A stretch of 64,000 nt of DNA from Cellulomonas hominis (GCF_901521055.1 NZ_CABEGA010000009.1:1-64000); one strand, 5' to 3'; shown: positions 34,200 to 43,998, numbered from the stretch's first letter. The notes: generated by a model from the sequence alone, not told the origin. Made by a program: numbers and translations.

Positions 34200-37100
34200 G
34201 TGAACCCGACCGCCACCGCCGCGCAGCCGGCCGGCCCGCTGCGGCTGGTGCGTCCCGCGCTGGCGGACGCGCCGGAGCTCGTGCGCCTGGGTGCGGACCA
34301 GCGCGCGGTCGTGGACCGGCTGGTCACGGGCACCGACCGGGCGCTGCTCGCGGTCGGTGCGGCGGGCACCGGCAAGACGCTGCTCGCGGTCGAGGCGGTC
34401 GCCGCGCTGCTGGGCGAGGACGAGGACGCGCTGTTCCCCTCGCCGGACCGCCCGGCCCCGGACGAGGTGCTGGTGCTGGCGGCGTCCCGGCGCGCCGCCG
34501 CCGAGCTCCGGGACCGGATCGGTGCGCGCGTCCGCCGGACCACGGGGCAGGCGATGGTGCGGACGGCGGCGTCGGCGGCCTTCGCGGTGCTGCGTGCCCG
34601 CGCCGCGCTGGTGGGCGAGCCGCCGCCCACCCTCATCTCCGGGCCGGAGCAGGACCTGGCGCTCGCCGAGCTGCTCGCGGGGCACGCCGCCGGCGAGGGC
34701 GTGCCGCTGCGCTGGTCGGCCGGCGTCCCGGAGGAGGCGCTCACCCTGCGGTCGTTCCGCGGCGAGCTGCGCGACCTCATCATGCGCGCCTCGGAGCGCG
34801 GGCTGGCGCCGGAGGACCTCGCCCTGCTCGGCGAGCGGTACCACCGCCCGGAGTGGGTGTCCGCCGCCGTGCTCTACCAGGAGTACCTCGACGTCACGAC
34901 GCTGCGGTCCGGGACGCCCGACGCGGGCGCGCGGCACGACCCGGCCGTGGTGGTCGAGGAGGCCGCGGAGGCGCTGCGGGCGTGGGACACGGAGCTCCCC
35001 GGGCACCCGCGCCCGCGCTGGCGCGTCGTGGTGGTGGACGACTACCAGGAGGCGACCGAGGCCACGGCCCGGCTGCTGCGCGTGCTCCAGGACGACGGTG
35101 CCCGCCTGCTGCTGCTCGCCGACCCGGACGCGGCCGTGCAGACGTTCCGCGGTGCGACGCCGGCGCTGGTCGGCCGGGCCGACGTGGCCGGCGACGGGCC
35201 GGGCGAGCTGGGGGCGACCCGCCTGGTGCTGGACGGCGTCCGGCGGCACGGGCCCGCGGTGCGGGCGGTCGCGGCGCGGGTGGCCGAGCGGATCGCGGTC
35301 GTGGGCGGTGCGGCGCACCGTCGGGCGCTCCCGGTGGCGCACGACGTGGCGCCGCCGGTGGGCGTGCCCGCCGCCCGTGACCGTGACGCGGCGTCGGGCG
35401 CCCCGGCCGACGTGGTGCGCGCCGCCGTGCTGCCGAGCGCGGCGCAGGAGGCCGCCTGGGTGGCGCACGCCCTGCGCCGGGCGCACCTGGAGGACGGCAC
35501 CCCGTGGGACCGGATGGCGGTGATCGCCCGGTCCGGCGCGCAGGTGACCGCGCTGCGCCGGTCGCTCGGGGCGGCCGAGGTGCCCGTCGCGGTGGTGGGC
35601 AGCGACGTCCCCCTGCGCGACGAGCCGGCCGTCCGGCCGCTGCTCGACGCCCTGCGCTGCGCCCTCGGGCCGGAGGCGGGCGGCGCCGAGCTGGACGCGG
35701 AGCTCGCCGCGCGGCTGTGCTGCTCGCCGCTGGGCGGGCTGGACGCGGTCAGCCTGCGCCGGCTGCGCCGCACCCTGCGCGCGGAGGAGGTCGCCGGGGG
35801 CGGCGGCCGGCCGAGCGACGAGCTGCTGGTCGAGGTGCTGGCGGCGCCGTCCGCCGCCTCGGTGCTGCCCCCCGCCCTGCGCCGCGGGGTCGGCCGGCTG
35901 GCCACCGTGCTCGCGCAGGGCCGGGCCGCGGCGGCGGTGCCCGGGGCGGACGCCCAGACGGTGCTGTGGGCGCTGTGGGACGCGTCCGGGCTCGCGGAGC
36001 CGTGGCGCCGGTCCGCGCTCGCCGGCGGCCCCGGTGGGGCGCGCGCGGACCGCGACCTCGACGCCGTGCTCGCGCTGTTCCGCGCGGCGGAGACGTTCGT
36101 GGACCGGATGCCGCAGGCCCGCGCCGCGGCGTTCCTCGAGTGGGTCGAGGCCCAGGAGCTGCCGTCCGACACGATCGCTGCGCGCGCCCGCCGGGACGCG
36201 GTGTCCGTGCTGACGCCCGCGGGGGCCGCCGGCAGCGAGTGGGACGTCGTCGCGGTCGCCGGCGTGCAGGAGGGCGTGTGGCCCGACCTGCGGCTGCGGG
36301 ACTCGCTGCTCGGCTCCCAGGCGCTGGTCGACGTGCTCGCCGGCCGCGGCGGGCCCCGGCACGCCGACGCCGAGGCGCAGGCGCACGCCCAGGCGCAGGC
36401 GGGTGCGGCGGCGCGGGCGGCGGTGCTCGCGGACGAGCTGCGGTCGTTCCACGTGGCCGTCTCCCGCGCCCGCCGCGTGCTGCTCGTCACGGCGGTCTCG
36501 GACGAGGACGACCAGCCGTCGCCGTTCCTGGACCTCGTGGAGCCGAACGACGAGGACGACGACCCCCGCCGGACGTCGTCGCCCGCGCCGCTGGACCTGC
36601 GCGGGCTGGTGGCGCAGCTGCGGGCGCGCGTCGAGCACACCGCCCGCCTGGGCGCCGCCGACCCCGCGGCCGCGGCCGTGCTGGCGCGCCTCGCCCGCGA
36701 GGGCGTCCCCGGCGCGGACCCGGCCGAGTGGCACGGCCTCGCGGACCCGTCGACCGACGAGCCGCTCTGGGGGCCCGGGGCGCGCGTGCCGGTCTCGCCG
36801 TCGCGGGTGGAGACCGCGGGGACCTGCACCCTGCGGTGGGCGCTCGAGGCCGCCGGCGGGACGGCGCCCAGCAGCGCGCGGCAGTCGCTCGGCACGCTGG
36901 TGCACGCCCTCGCGCAGGCCTACCCGCGCGGCGGCCGGGACGAGCTGCTGGCCGAGCTGGACCGGCGCTGGCCGGAGCTCGGGCTCGGTCACGGCTGGCC
37001 CGCGACCCTGGAGCGCCGCCGCGCCGAGGTGATGGTCGACCGGCTCGCCGACTACCTCGCGAAGGCGGGGGAGCCGCTGGCGGTCGAGGCGCGGTTCGAG

Positions 37101-37562
37101 CTCTCCCTGGACCGGGCGGTCGTGCGCGGCAGCCTGGACCGCGTCGAGCGGGCGGCCGACGACGACCCCGACGGCGGGACGCCCGTGCGCGTCGTCGACC
37201 TCAAGACCGGCCGCACCGCGCCGTCGGCGCAGGAGGCCACCACCAACCCGCAGCTGGGCGCCTACCAGCTCGCCGTCGACGCCGGGGCGGTCGAGGGGCT
37301 CCCCGCCGGGGCGCGGAGCGCGGGCGCGCAGCTCGTGTTCGTCTCCGACGTCAACAAGGCGAAGGCGGCCCTCCGGGAGCAGCCGGCGCTCGGGCCGGAG
37401 TCCCCGGACGCGCCGTCCTGGGCGCGCACCCACATCGAGGAGGTCGCGGAGCGGATGGCCGCCGCGACGTTCCCCGCGACCGTCAACGCGCTGTGCGACC
37501 GGTGCCCCGTGCGTCGGTCCTGCCCGCTGCGCGACGAGGGCGGGCAGGTGGTGGCCGGATGA
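34200..37562 (+). CDS. adnA: AdnA subunit of AdnAB helicase-nuclease
   Basis: 1120 residues, the first subunit of the actinobacterial counterpart of RecBCD/AddAB that resects DNA double-strand breaks. An SF1 motor (Walker A GAAGTGKT, about 53-60; motif II VVVDDYQEA, about 276-284, DDYQ rather than DEYQ) is followed by a PD-(D/E)XK nuclease (VVDLKTG about 997; NPQLGAYQLAV) and cysteines CTLRW (about 875) and CDRCPVRRSC (about 1099) that should bind a 4Fe-4S cluster. GTG start with TGGGAT 8 nt upstream. Its stop overlaps the adnB start (ATGA). Confidence 0.92.
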   Translation: MNPTATAAQPAGPLRLVRPALADAPELVRLGADQRAVVDRLVTGTDRALLAVGAAGTGKTLLAVEAVAALLGEDEDALFPSPDRPAPDEVLVLAASRRAAAELRDRIGARVRRTTGQAMVRTAASAAFAVLRARAALVGEPPPTLISGPEQDLALAELLAGHAAGEGVPLRWSAGVPEEALTLRSFRGELRDLIMRASERGLAPEDLALLGERYHRPEWVSAAVLYQEYLDVTTLRSGTPDAGARHDPAVVVEEAAEALRAWDTELPGHPRPRWRVVVVDDYQEATEATARLLRVLQDDGARLLLLADPDAAVQTFRGATPALVGRADVAGDGPGELGATRLVLDGVRRHGPAVRAVAARVAERIAVVGGAAHRRALPVAHDVAPPVGVPAARDRDAASGAPADVVRAAVLPSAAQEAAWVAHALRRAHLEDGTPWDRMAVIARSGAQVTALRRSLGAAEVPVAVVGSDVPLRDEPAVRPLLDALRCALGPEAGGAELDAELAARLCCSPLGGLDAVSLRRLRRTLRAEEVAGGGGRPSDELLVEVLAAPSAASVLPPALRRGVGRLATVLAQGRAAAAVPGADAQTVLWALWDASGLAEPWRRSALAGGPGGARADRDLDAVLALFRAAETFVDRMPQARAAAFLEWVEAQELPSDTIAARARRDAVSVLTPAGAAGSEWDVVAVAGVQEGVWPDLRLRDSLLGSQALVDVLAGRGGPRHADAEAQAHAQAQAGAAARAAVLADELRSFHVAVSRARRVLLVTAVSDEDDQPSPFLDLVEPNDEDDDPRRTSSPAPLDLRGLVAQLRARVEHTARLGAADPAAAAVLARLAREGVPGADPAEWHGLADPSTDEPLWGPGARVPVSPSRVETAGTCTLRWALEAAGGTAPSSARQSLGTLVHALAQAYPRGGRDELLAELDRRWPELGLGHGWPATLERRRAEVMVDRLADYLAKAGEPLAVEARFELSLDRAVVRGSLDRVERAADDDPDGGTPVRVVDLKTGRTAPSAQEATTNPQLGAYQLAVDAGAVEGLPAGARSAGAQLVFVSDVNKAKAALREQPALGPESPDAPSWARTHIEEVAERMAAATFPATVNALCDRCPVRRSCPLRDEGGQVVAG

Positions 37563-40500
37563 CCGTGCCCGCCGTGCCCGTGGCCGCCACCGCCGTGCTG
37601 TCCGCCCAGGACATCGCCCGGCTGCTGCGTCGCGACCTCCCGACCGACGAGCAGGTCGCCGTCATCGAGTCGCCGCTGCGGCCCGCGCTCGTGGTCGCCG
37701 GAGCCGGGTCGGGCAAGACCGAGACGATGGCCGCCCGCGTCGTGTGGCTGCTCGCGAACGGGCTGGTCGCCCCGGAGGAGGTGCTCGGCCTCACGTTCAC
37801 CCGCAAGGCGGCGGGCGAGCTCGCGGAGCGCGTCCGCCGCCGCCTGCGGCACCTCGCGCGGGCCGCGGCGGCCGAGGGCGTGCACCTGCCGGGCCTGACC
37901 GTCGCGGAGGACGCGTCCGACGGCGGCGCGGCGCTGCTCACCGTCGCCCGCCCGACGATCTCGACGTACAACGCCTACGCCGCGTCGCTGGTCGCCGACC
38001 ACGGGCTGCGCCTCGGCGTCGAGCCCGCCGCGCGCCTGCTCGGCGAGGCCGCGCAGTGGCAGCTCGCGAGCGAGGTCGTCGAGTCCTGGACAGCCGACCT
38101 CGACTCCGCCGCCGCCGTGTCGACGGTGATCGAGGCGGTGCTCACGCTGTCGGGCGCGCTCGACGAGCACCTGCTGGACCCGGACCGCGCGCGGCGGGGG
38201 ATCGACGACATCGTCGACGCGATCGAGCAAACGCCCCCCGGCACGCCGCCGCGCGCGCCGTACGCCAAGGTCCGCGAGCTCGTGGGGTCCCTGCGGGAGC
38301 GGCAGCGGATGCTCGACCTCGTCGCGGCGTACCGGGACCGCAAGCGGGCCGTCGACGCCCTCGACTTCGGCGACCAGGTGGCGATCGCCGCCCGCCTGGC
38401 GCGGGACGTCCCCGAGGTGGCCGCAGGGGAGCGGGCCCGGTTCCGGGTGGTGCTGCTCGACGAGTACCAGGACACCTCCTACGCGCAGCTCGTCCTGCTG
38501 TCGGCGTTGTTCGGCGCGGGGCACCCCGTCACCGCCGTCGGCGACCCGCACCAGTCCATCTACGGCTGGCGCGGGGCCAGCGCGGGCGGCCTCGAGCGGT
38601 TCCCGACCGACTTCCCGGACGTCGCCGAGGACGGCGACCGCCGACCGGCCGCCGTCTACGCGCTGTCCACGTCCTGGCGCAACGACGTCGCCGTGCTGGA
38701 CGCCGCGAACCACGTCGCCGCCCCGCTGCGCCGCGCCGACCGGGCGAAGGTCGCGCTGCCGACGCTCGCCGCCCGCCCCGGCGCCGGGCAGGGCGACGTC
38801 GTCGCGCACCTCGCCCCCACGCTCGAGGAGGAGGCGCAGGCCGTCGCGGACTTCGTCGCCGCGCGGTGGCGTCCCGAGGGCGGCCCCGGTGTCGCGGGCG
38901 GCGCGCCGGCGCCCGGAGGGGCACGCGTGACCGCCGCCGTGCTCTGCCGCAAGCGCGCGCAGTTCCCGGTGCTGCACCGCGCCCTGCGCGCGGCCGGCCT
39001 CCCGGTCGAGGTCGTCGGGCTCGGCGGTCTGCTCGCCACGCCCGAGGTGGTCGACGTGGTGGCGCTCCTGCAGGCGGCGCACGACCCCTCGCGCGGCGAC
39101 GCGCTCATGCGCCTGCTCACGGGTGCGCGCACCCGCCTCGGCGCCGCGGACCTGCACGCCCTCGCCGACTGGTCAGCGCACCTCGCGCAGGGGCTGGACC
39201 GGCGCGCCGCGGCGGCCGCCGCCCGGGAGCGGGCCGCGGGGACGGCCGACGGCGCCGGGCCGGACGCCGATGCGACGAGCGCCGTCCCGACGAGCGCCGC
39301 CCCGGCGGGCGAGGCCCCGCCGGGCGAGGCCACGACCGCCGACCCGGCGGCCGCCCCGGTCGTCGCCGACGTGGTCGACGAGCGCAGCATCGTCGACGCC
39401 GTGGACGCCCCGCCCCCGCCCGGCTGGACCAGCCCTTCCGGGCGCCGGCTCACCCCTGCCGGCCTCGCGCGCGTGGCCCAGGTCGGCGAGGTGCTGCGGG
39501 CGATCCGCCAGCACACCTACCTGTCGCTGCCGGAGCTCGTCGCGCACGCGGAGCGGCTGTGGGGGCTCGACATCGAGGTCGCCGCCCGTCCCGGGCTGGC
39601 CCCGGGTCGCGCCCGGGCGCACCTGGACGCCTTCCGCGAGGTCGCGGTGCGGTACTCCGACGCGACGGACGACCCGACGCTCGGCGGCTTCCTGGCGTGG
39701 CTGGAGTCCGCCGACGCGCACGAGCACGGCCTCGACATGCCCGTCGCGGAGCCCGATCCCGACGCGGTCCAGCTCATCACCGTGCACGCCGCCAAGGGCC
39801 TCGAGTGGGACGTCGTCGCGGTCGCCGGGCTCGTGGACGGCGGGCTGCCCGCAACCCGGACCCAGGGCAAGGACGGCCCGACCGACTCCGCGTGGCTGAC
39901 CGGGCTCGGCGAGCTGCCCTACCCGCTGCGCGGGGACCGGCACGACCTGCCGCAGCTCGAGGTGGCGGGCGCCGCCGACCCCAAGGACCTGGAGGAGCGG
40001 CGCAAGCAGTTCCTCCGGGACGCCGGCGACCACCAGGTGGCCGAGGAGCGCCGGCTCGCGTACGTCGCGTTCACCCGCGCGCGCTCGGCGCTGCTCCTGA
40101 CGGGTGCCTGGTGGGGGGACGGCAGCCGCATCCGGCCGCCGTCGCTGTTCCTCACCGAGGTGGTGGGGGCGGGGCTCGCGCGCGTCGAGACCTGGGCTCT
40201 CGAGCCCGAGGACGGCGTGGAGAACCCCCGCACCCAGGAGCAGGCCTCCGCGATGTGGCCGGTCGACCCGTTCGCCGGTGCGGGGGACGCGACGCCGTCC
40301 CGCCGGCCGGCGGTGGAGGCGGCCGCTGCCGCCGTGCGCGCCGCGCTGGCCGCGGAGGACGCCCCCCGGGTCGCGACGGCGTGGGACCGGACCGTCGACC
40401 TGCTGCTGGCCGAGCGCGAGGCGGAGTCGCGGCCCCGCTCCGAGGTCGAGCTCCCGGCGCACCTCTCCGCGTCCGCCGTGGTGCGGCTGGCGGCCGACGC

Positions 40501-41092
40501 CGGCGAGTTCGCCCGCGCGCTGCGCCGGCCCGTGCCGAACCGCCCGTCGCCGCAGGCGCGTCGCGGGACCCAGTTCCACGCGTGGGTCGAGGGCTTCTAC
40601 GGGGCGCCGACGCTCGTGGACATCGAGGACCTGCCCGGGGCGGACGACGACTCCGTGACCGTCGACGCCGACGAGGCGGCCCTGCGTGCCGCGTTCCTGG
40701 CCACGCCCTGGGCCTCGCTCGTGCCGACGGCCGTCGAGGTCGACGTCGAGACGACGGTCGCCGGCTACGTGCTCCGCTCGCGGATCGACGCCGTGTTCCC
40801 CGACCCGGACCGGCCGGGCGTGCCCGGGGCCGTCGTGGTCGTGGACTGGAAGACGGGTGCGCCGCCGTCCGACCCGGCCGCGACGGCGGTGCGGGAGCTC
40901 CAGCTCGCCGTGTACCGGCTCGCGTGGTCCCGGTGGACCGGCACGCCGCTGGACCGGGTCGGCGCGGCGTTCTGCTACGTCGGCGCGGGGCGGACCGTGC
41001 GTCCCGAGCGGCTGCTCGAGGCCGACGAGATCGAGCGGCTGCTCCTGGCGGCGACCGCCGAACCCGGGGCGCGGCCCGGCGGGCGGGACTGA
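37559..41092 (+). CDS. adnB: AdnB subunit of AdnAB helicase-nuclease
   Basis: 1177 residues. UvrD-like motor: Walker A VVAGAGSGKTET (about 44-55), LTFTRKAAGELAERV, motif II VLLDEYQDTS (about 297-306), GDPHQSIYGWRGA, and LITVHAAKGLEWDVV with VAFTRAR in the C-terminal half. A PD-(D/E)XK nuclease ends the protein (SRIDAVF; VVVDWKTGAPP about 1092; ELQLAVYRLAW). An Ala/Pro-rich insert of about 60 residues lies near 560-620. Motor motifs are canonical, whereas AdnA's are not, consistent with AdnB being the driving motor. Translationally coupled to adnA. Confidence 0.93.
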   Translation: MTVPAVPVAATAVLSAQDIARLLRRDLPTDEQVAVIESPLRPALVVAGAGSGKTETMAARVVWLLANGLVAPEEVLGLTFTRKAAGELAERVRRRLRHLARAAAAEGVHLPGLTVAEDASDGGAALLTVARPTISTYNAYAASLVADHGLRLGVEPAARLLGEAAQWQLASEVVESWTADLDSAAAVSTVIEAVLTLSGALDEHLLDPDRARRGIDDIVDAIEQTPPGTPPRAPYAKVRELVGSLRERQRMLDLVAAYRDRKRAVDALDFGDQVAIAARLARDVPEVAAGERARFRVVLLDEYQDTSYAQLVLLSALFGAGHPVTAVGDPHQSIYGWRGASAGGLERFPTDFPDVAEDGDRRPAAVYALSTSWRNDVAVLDAANHVAAPLRRADRAKVALPTLAARPGAGQGDVVAHLAPTLEEEAQAVADFVAARWRPEGGPGVAGGAPAPGGARVTAAVLCRKRAQFPVLHRALRAAGLPVEVVGLGGLLATPEVVDVVALLQAAHDPSRGDALMRLLTGARTRLGAADLHALADWSAHLAQGLDRRAAAAAARERAAGTADGAGPDADATSAVPTSAAPAGEAPPGEATTADPAAAPVVADVVDERSIVDAVDAPPPPGWTSPSGRRLTPAGLARVAQVGEVLRAIRQHTYLSLPELVAHAERLWGLDIEVAARPGLAPGRARAHLDAFREVAVRYSDATDDPTLGGFLAWLESADAHEHGLDMPVAEPDPDAVQLITVHAAKGLEWDVVAVAGLVDGGLPATRTQGKDGPTDSAWLTGLGELPYPLRGDRHDLPQLEVAGAADPKDLEERRKQFLRDAGDHQVAEERRLAYVAFTRARSALLLTGAWWGDGSRIRPPSLFLTEVVGAGLARVETWALEPEDGVENPRTQEQASAMWPVDPFAGAGDATPSRRPAVEAAAAAVRAALAAEDAPRVATAWDRTVDLLLAEREAESRPRSEVELPAHLSASAVVRLAADAGEFARALRRPVPNRPSPQARRGTQFHAWVEGFYGAPTLVDIEDLPGADDDSVTVDADEAALRAAFLATPWASLVPTAVEVDVETTVAGYVLRSRIDAVFPDPDRPGVPGAVVVVDWKTGAPPSDPAATAVRELQLAVYRLAWSRWTGTPLDRVGAAFCYVGAGRTVRPERLLEADEIERLLLAATAEPGARPGGRD

Positions 41093-41176
41093 CCGGGGGG
41101 CGGGACCGCGCGAGCGAGGACCCGCCCGGCCGGCGTTGCTCGGGCCCGCTGCGGCCGGCGTCGCTCGGGCCGGCGC

Positions 41177-41206
41177 GCTCAGACCGGCGCGGCTCAGACC
41201 GGCGCG
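41177..41206. repeat. 15-bp tandem duplication over a stop codon
   Basis: GCTCAGACCGGCGCG occurs twice in tandem (41177-41191, 41192-41206). The second copy contains the stop codon of the phosphotransferase gene (TGA, rev 41196-41194). Confidence 0.85.
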
Positions 41207-42129
41207 GCGCCCGGCTCGGCGACGTCGCGGGTCTGCTCGTCGAGCTCGTCGAGCATCTGCACGGCGTCCGCCACCACCTCGTCGTCGCCCGAGCGCACCC
41301 CGTAGAGCAGCCAGCGGGCCAGGGCGAGCTCGCCGGCGAGCAGCGCACGGTCGGCGAGGTGCCGGTCGGTGAGCTCGGTGCGACGCAGCTGGTAGGCCTC
41401 CATGATCGAGTCCACGGCGTCCTGGGGTGCGGCGACCAGCAGCCACGCGAGGTCGTCCGCGGGGTCGGCCACCTTGGCGTCGCCCCAGGCGACCATGCCG
41501 GTCACGGCGCCGTCGGCGACCAGCACGTGGTCGGCGGAGAGGTCGCCGTGCACCACCGTCGGGCTGAACTTCCACAGGGAGACGTCCTCGAGCCGCTCCT
41601 CCCAGCGCCGCAGGAGCGTCGCGGGCACGCGGCCCGTGCGCGCGGCCTCGTCCACCTCGGCCTGGCGGCGCTGGCGGTACGCGGCGGCGTCGTACACCGG
41701 CAGGCCGGCGTCCTCGACCACGGCCACCGGGAGCTCGTGCAGCGCGGCGATCGACCGCCCGAGGGACGCCGCGACCCCGGGGCCGGGCGCCAGGTGCTCG
41801 AGCGCGACGGGCCGGCCGGGCAGCTCCCGGTGCACGACCACGCGCCCGCCCTCCTCCAGCGGTGCGGCACCGGCGACCCGCGGGACGTCGAACGGCAGCC
41901 GCCCGGCGTCGACCTGCTCCGCCAGCGACGCCAGCAGCACCAGCTCCGCCTCCAGGGCGGCCCCGGCGGCGGCGCTCCGCGGCGCGCGCACCACCCAGTG
42001 CCCGCGCTGGCCGTCGGTCACCAGCGCGACGTCGTCGTCCCCCGCGCTCGCACCCGGGCGCACCTCACGGGCGTCGAAGCCGGGGACGGCGACGGTCGCG
42101 AGGGCGGCGAGGGCGAGGGGTGAACGCAC
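41194..42129 (-). CDS. APH-fold phosphotransferase (macrolide/aminoglycoside kinase-like)
   Basis: 311 residues. Kinase-like APH fold with the catalytic loop VVHGDLSADHVLV (about 196-208; His instead of Asn, as in macrolide 2'-phosphotransferases) and MVAWGDAKVADPADDLAWL (about 217-235) in place of the usual IDWGDA..GDP. Whether it inactivates an antibiotic is not shown by sequence. The GTG start is set by TACCCT (rev, 42141-42136), 7 nt upstream. It occupies the position between adnB and nudC. Confidence 0.82.
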   Translation of the reverse strand: MRSPLALAALATVAVPGFDAREVRPGASAGDDDVALVTDGQRGHWVVRAPRSAAAGAALEAELVLLASLAEQVDAGRLPFDVPRVAGAAPLEEGGRVVVHRELPGRPVALEHLAPGPGVAASLGRSIAALHELPVAVVEDAGLPVYDAAAYRQRRQAEVDEAARTGRVPATLLRRWEERLEDVSLWKFSPTVVHGDLSADHVLVADGAVTGMVAWGDAKVADPADDLAWLLVAAPQDAVDSIMEAYQLRRTELTDRHLADRALLAGELALARWLLYGVRSGDDEVVADAVQMLDELDEQTRDVAEPGAAPV

Positions 42130-42254
42130 CGTCCCAGGGTAGGACCCGCACACGCCGAGGGCCGTCCCCTGACCCGCTGGGCGTGTCACGGCCGCGGGTG
42201 TCCGGGCGTCGGCCGCCGACTGCGACCGGGCCGCGCGGCGCGTACGGTGGCGAC

Positions 42255-43487
42255 GTGTTCGCCTCCGACCTCCCTCTGTCGCGGACGGTCACGGACCGGG
42301 CCGCGGACCTCCGCGGTGACGAGAACCTGCTGGCCGCGCTGCTCGACGACGACACCACCCGGGTCCTGCTGGTCTCCGGCGGGCGGGTGGTCACCCGCTC
42401 CCGGAACGGCCGCCGCCGCGGCCTGGCCCTGTACTCGCCCCAGGAGGCCGCGCTGCGCGCCCCGACGGGGTCGCTCGAGGAGCGCTGGGCGTTCCTCGGC
42501 TACGACGACGCCGACCAGGTCCCGGGCGTCGCGCCCACGGAGACCCGGCCCGGCGGCCCGGCGTACGTCGCGCACCACGTGCCCGAGGGCGCGACGGCCG
42601 CGCTCCCGGCGGGCGACGACTGGGCCCCGCTCCGCGAGGTCGGCAACGACCTGTCGGCCCGCGACGTGGGCCTCGCGACCGCCGCCGTCGCCCTGTTCGA
42701 GTGGCACGTCCGGCACCCGCGCTGCCCGCGCTGCGGCGCCGCGACGACGCCGGTGTCGAGCGGCTGGGTCCGCCGGTGCCCGGTCGACGGCTCGGACCAC
42801 TACCCCCGCACGGACCCCGCGGTGATCATGGCCGTCGTCGACGACGACGACCGGCTGCTGCTCGCCAACTCCGCGGCGTGGCCGCAGCACCGGTTCTCGA
42901 CCCTCGCCGGCTTCGTCGAGCCGGGGGAGTCGGTGGAGCACGCCATCCGCCGCGAGGTCCGGGAGGAGTCGTCGGTCGTCGTGGGCGAGGTCGAGTACCG
43001 GGGCAGCCAGCCGTGGCCGTTCCCGGCCTCGCTGATGCTCGGGTTCCGTGCCCGGGCGCTGTCGACCGACATCACCGTCGACGGCGTCGAGCTGCGCGCC
43101 GCGCGGTGGTTCGACCGCGACACGCTGCGGTCCGAGGTCGCGAGCGGGGCGGTGGTGCTCCCGCCGGGGACCTCGATCGCCCGCGCGCTCATCGAGGACT
43201 GGTTCGGCGAGCCGCTGCCGAGCGACCCGCTGCGGGACGGCTGGAGCCGCGGTGCCGTGCCGCCCGAGGGCACGCCGTCGTCGGACGGGTCGGTCACGGG
43301 ACGCGCTGCGGCCACGCCCGCCGCAGCCGAGCCGGCCGCAGCGCAGCCGGATCAGGCCGGGGCGGATGAGGCCGGGCCTGACCAGGCCGGGGCGGTCGCG
43401 TCCGAGCAGGTACCGGGACGCACCCGGCGGCAGGGGCGCCGCGCCGCGCCCGGCCCCGTCGACGAGGGCCCGCCCGGCACGCGCTGA
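42255..43487 (+). CDS. nudC: NAD+ diphosphatase (NADH pyrophosphatase)
   Basis: 410 residues. Cleaves NAD(H) to NMN(H) and AMP and can remove NAD caps from RNA (EC 3.6.1.22). A zinc-ribbon remnant (CPRCGAATT...RRCPVDGSDHYPRTDPAVI), the Nudix box GFVEPGESVEHAIRREVREE and the NudC-specific SQPWPFPASLMLGF are present. The fourth zinc cysteine is absent (CPVD). About 85 C-terminal residues are Ala/Gln/Gly-rich low complexity beyond the usual end. TACGGT (42243-42248) ends 7 nt before the GTG: leaderless. Confidence 0.94.
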   Translation: MFASDLPLSRTVTDRAADLRGDENLLAALLDDDTTRVLLVSGGRVVTRSRNGRRRGLALYSPQEAALRAPTGSLEERWAFLGYDDADQVPGVAPTETRPGGPAYVAHHVPEGATAALPAGDDWAPLREVGNDLSARDVGLATAAVALFEWHVRHPRCPRCGAATTPVSSGWVRRCPVDGSDHYPRTDPAVIMAVVDDDDRLLLANSAAWPQHRFSTLAGFVEPGESVEHAIRREVREESSVVVGEVEYRGSQPWPFPASLMLGFRARALSTDITVDGVELRAARWFDRDTLRSEVASGAVVLPPGTSIARALIEDWFGEPLPSDPLRDGWSRGAVPPEGTPSSDGSVTGRAAATPAAAEPAAAQPDQAGADEAGPDQAGAVASEQVPGRTRRQGRRAAPGPVDEGPPGTR

Positions 43488-43520
43488 GCGGCGCGGGCGA
43501 GCGCTGAGCGGCGCGGGCGA
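43481..43520. repeat. 20-bp perfect tandem duplication over the nudC stop
   Basis: Two identical 20-bp units, GCGCTGAGCGGCGCGGGCGA, at 43481-43500 and 43501-43520; the first contains the nudC TGA stop. Confidence 0.92.
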
Positions 43521-43534
43521 GCCCCGACGGCGCG

Positions 43535-43801
43535 TCAGGCGCCGAGGCGCTCCCGGACCTGGACGAGGGACGGGTTCGTCGCCGCGGACCCGTCCGGGAA
43601 CAGCACGGTCGGCACGGTCTGGTTGCCGCCGTTGACCTGCTCGACGAACGCCGCGGCGTCGGGCTGCTGCTCGATGTCGACCTCGGTGTACGCGATGCCC
43701 GCGGAGTCGAGCTGCGTCTTCAGGCGCCGGCAGTAGCCGCACCAGGTGGTCGAGTACATCGTCACGGTGCCCGTGGCGGGCAGGTCCTGCGTGGTCGTCA
43801 T
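43535..43801 (-). CDS. mrx1: Mycoredoxin (glutaredoxin-like)
   Basis: 88 residues. Thioredoxin fold with YSTTWCGYCRRLK (active-site CGYC, about 21-24), the cis-Pro segment TVPTVLFPDGSAATNPS and no membrane segment. Reduces mycothiol-mixed disulfides. Position between nudC and uvrD2 matches mycobacterial mrx1 (Rv3198A). The ATG is preceded by AAGGCAG. Divergent from uvrD2. Confidence 0.93.
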   Translation of the reverse strand: MTTTQDLPATGTVTMYSTTWCGYCRRLKTQLDSAGIAYTEVDIEQQPDAAAFVEQVNGGNQTVPTVLFPDGSAATNPSLVQVRERLGA

Positions 43802-43998
43802 CGTCTGCCTTCTGGCTCGGTGGGTCGTGCGGTCGTGCTCGTGCACCGGGGTGAACGCCCGGGCGCCGCAGGATCATCCCCCTCGCGCGGCCCCGGCGTG
43901 CGCGACCGGTCACACTGCGGGACGTCGTGCCGGGTGCCTGCCCGGCCGCCTGGGGACGACGGTCACGGGTGTCGGTGCGGGGTGCGAGGATCGGGGCG

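Noticed and set aside
33366-37433. 1355-residue antisense ORF over TetR and adnA
   Set aside because: Low-complexity Arg/Gly/Ala shadow typical of high-GC codon bias; the opposite strand encodes well-conserved proteins.
41194-42129. Phosphotransferase as a direct WhiB7 target
   Set aside because: The region upstream of its -10 (42142-42200) lacks the AT-rich block expected at WhiB7-dependent promoters.
43802-43998. SOS box (CGAAC-N4-GTTCG) upstream of uvrD2 or adnA
   Set aside because: No match was found in either intergenic region by eye.
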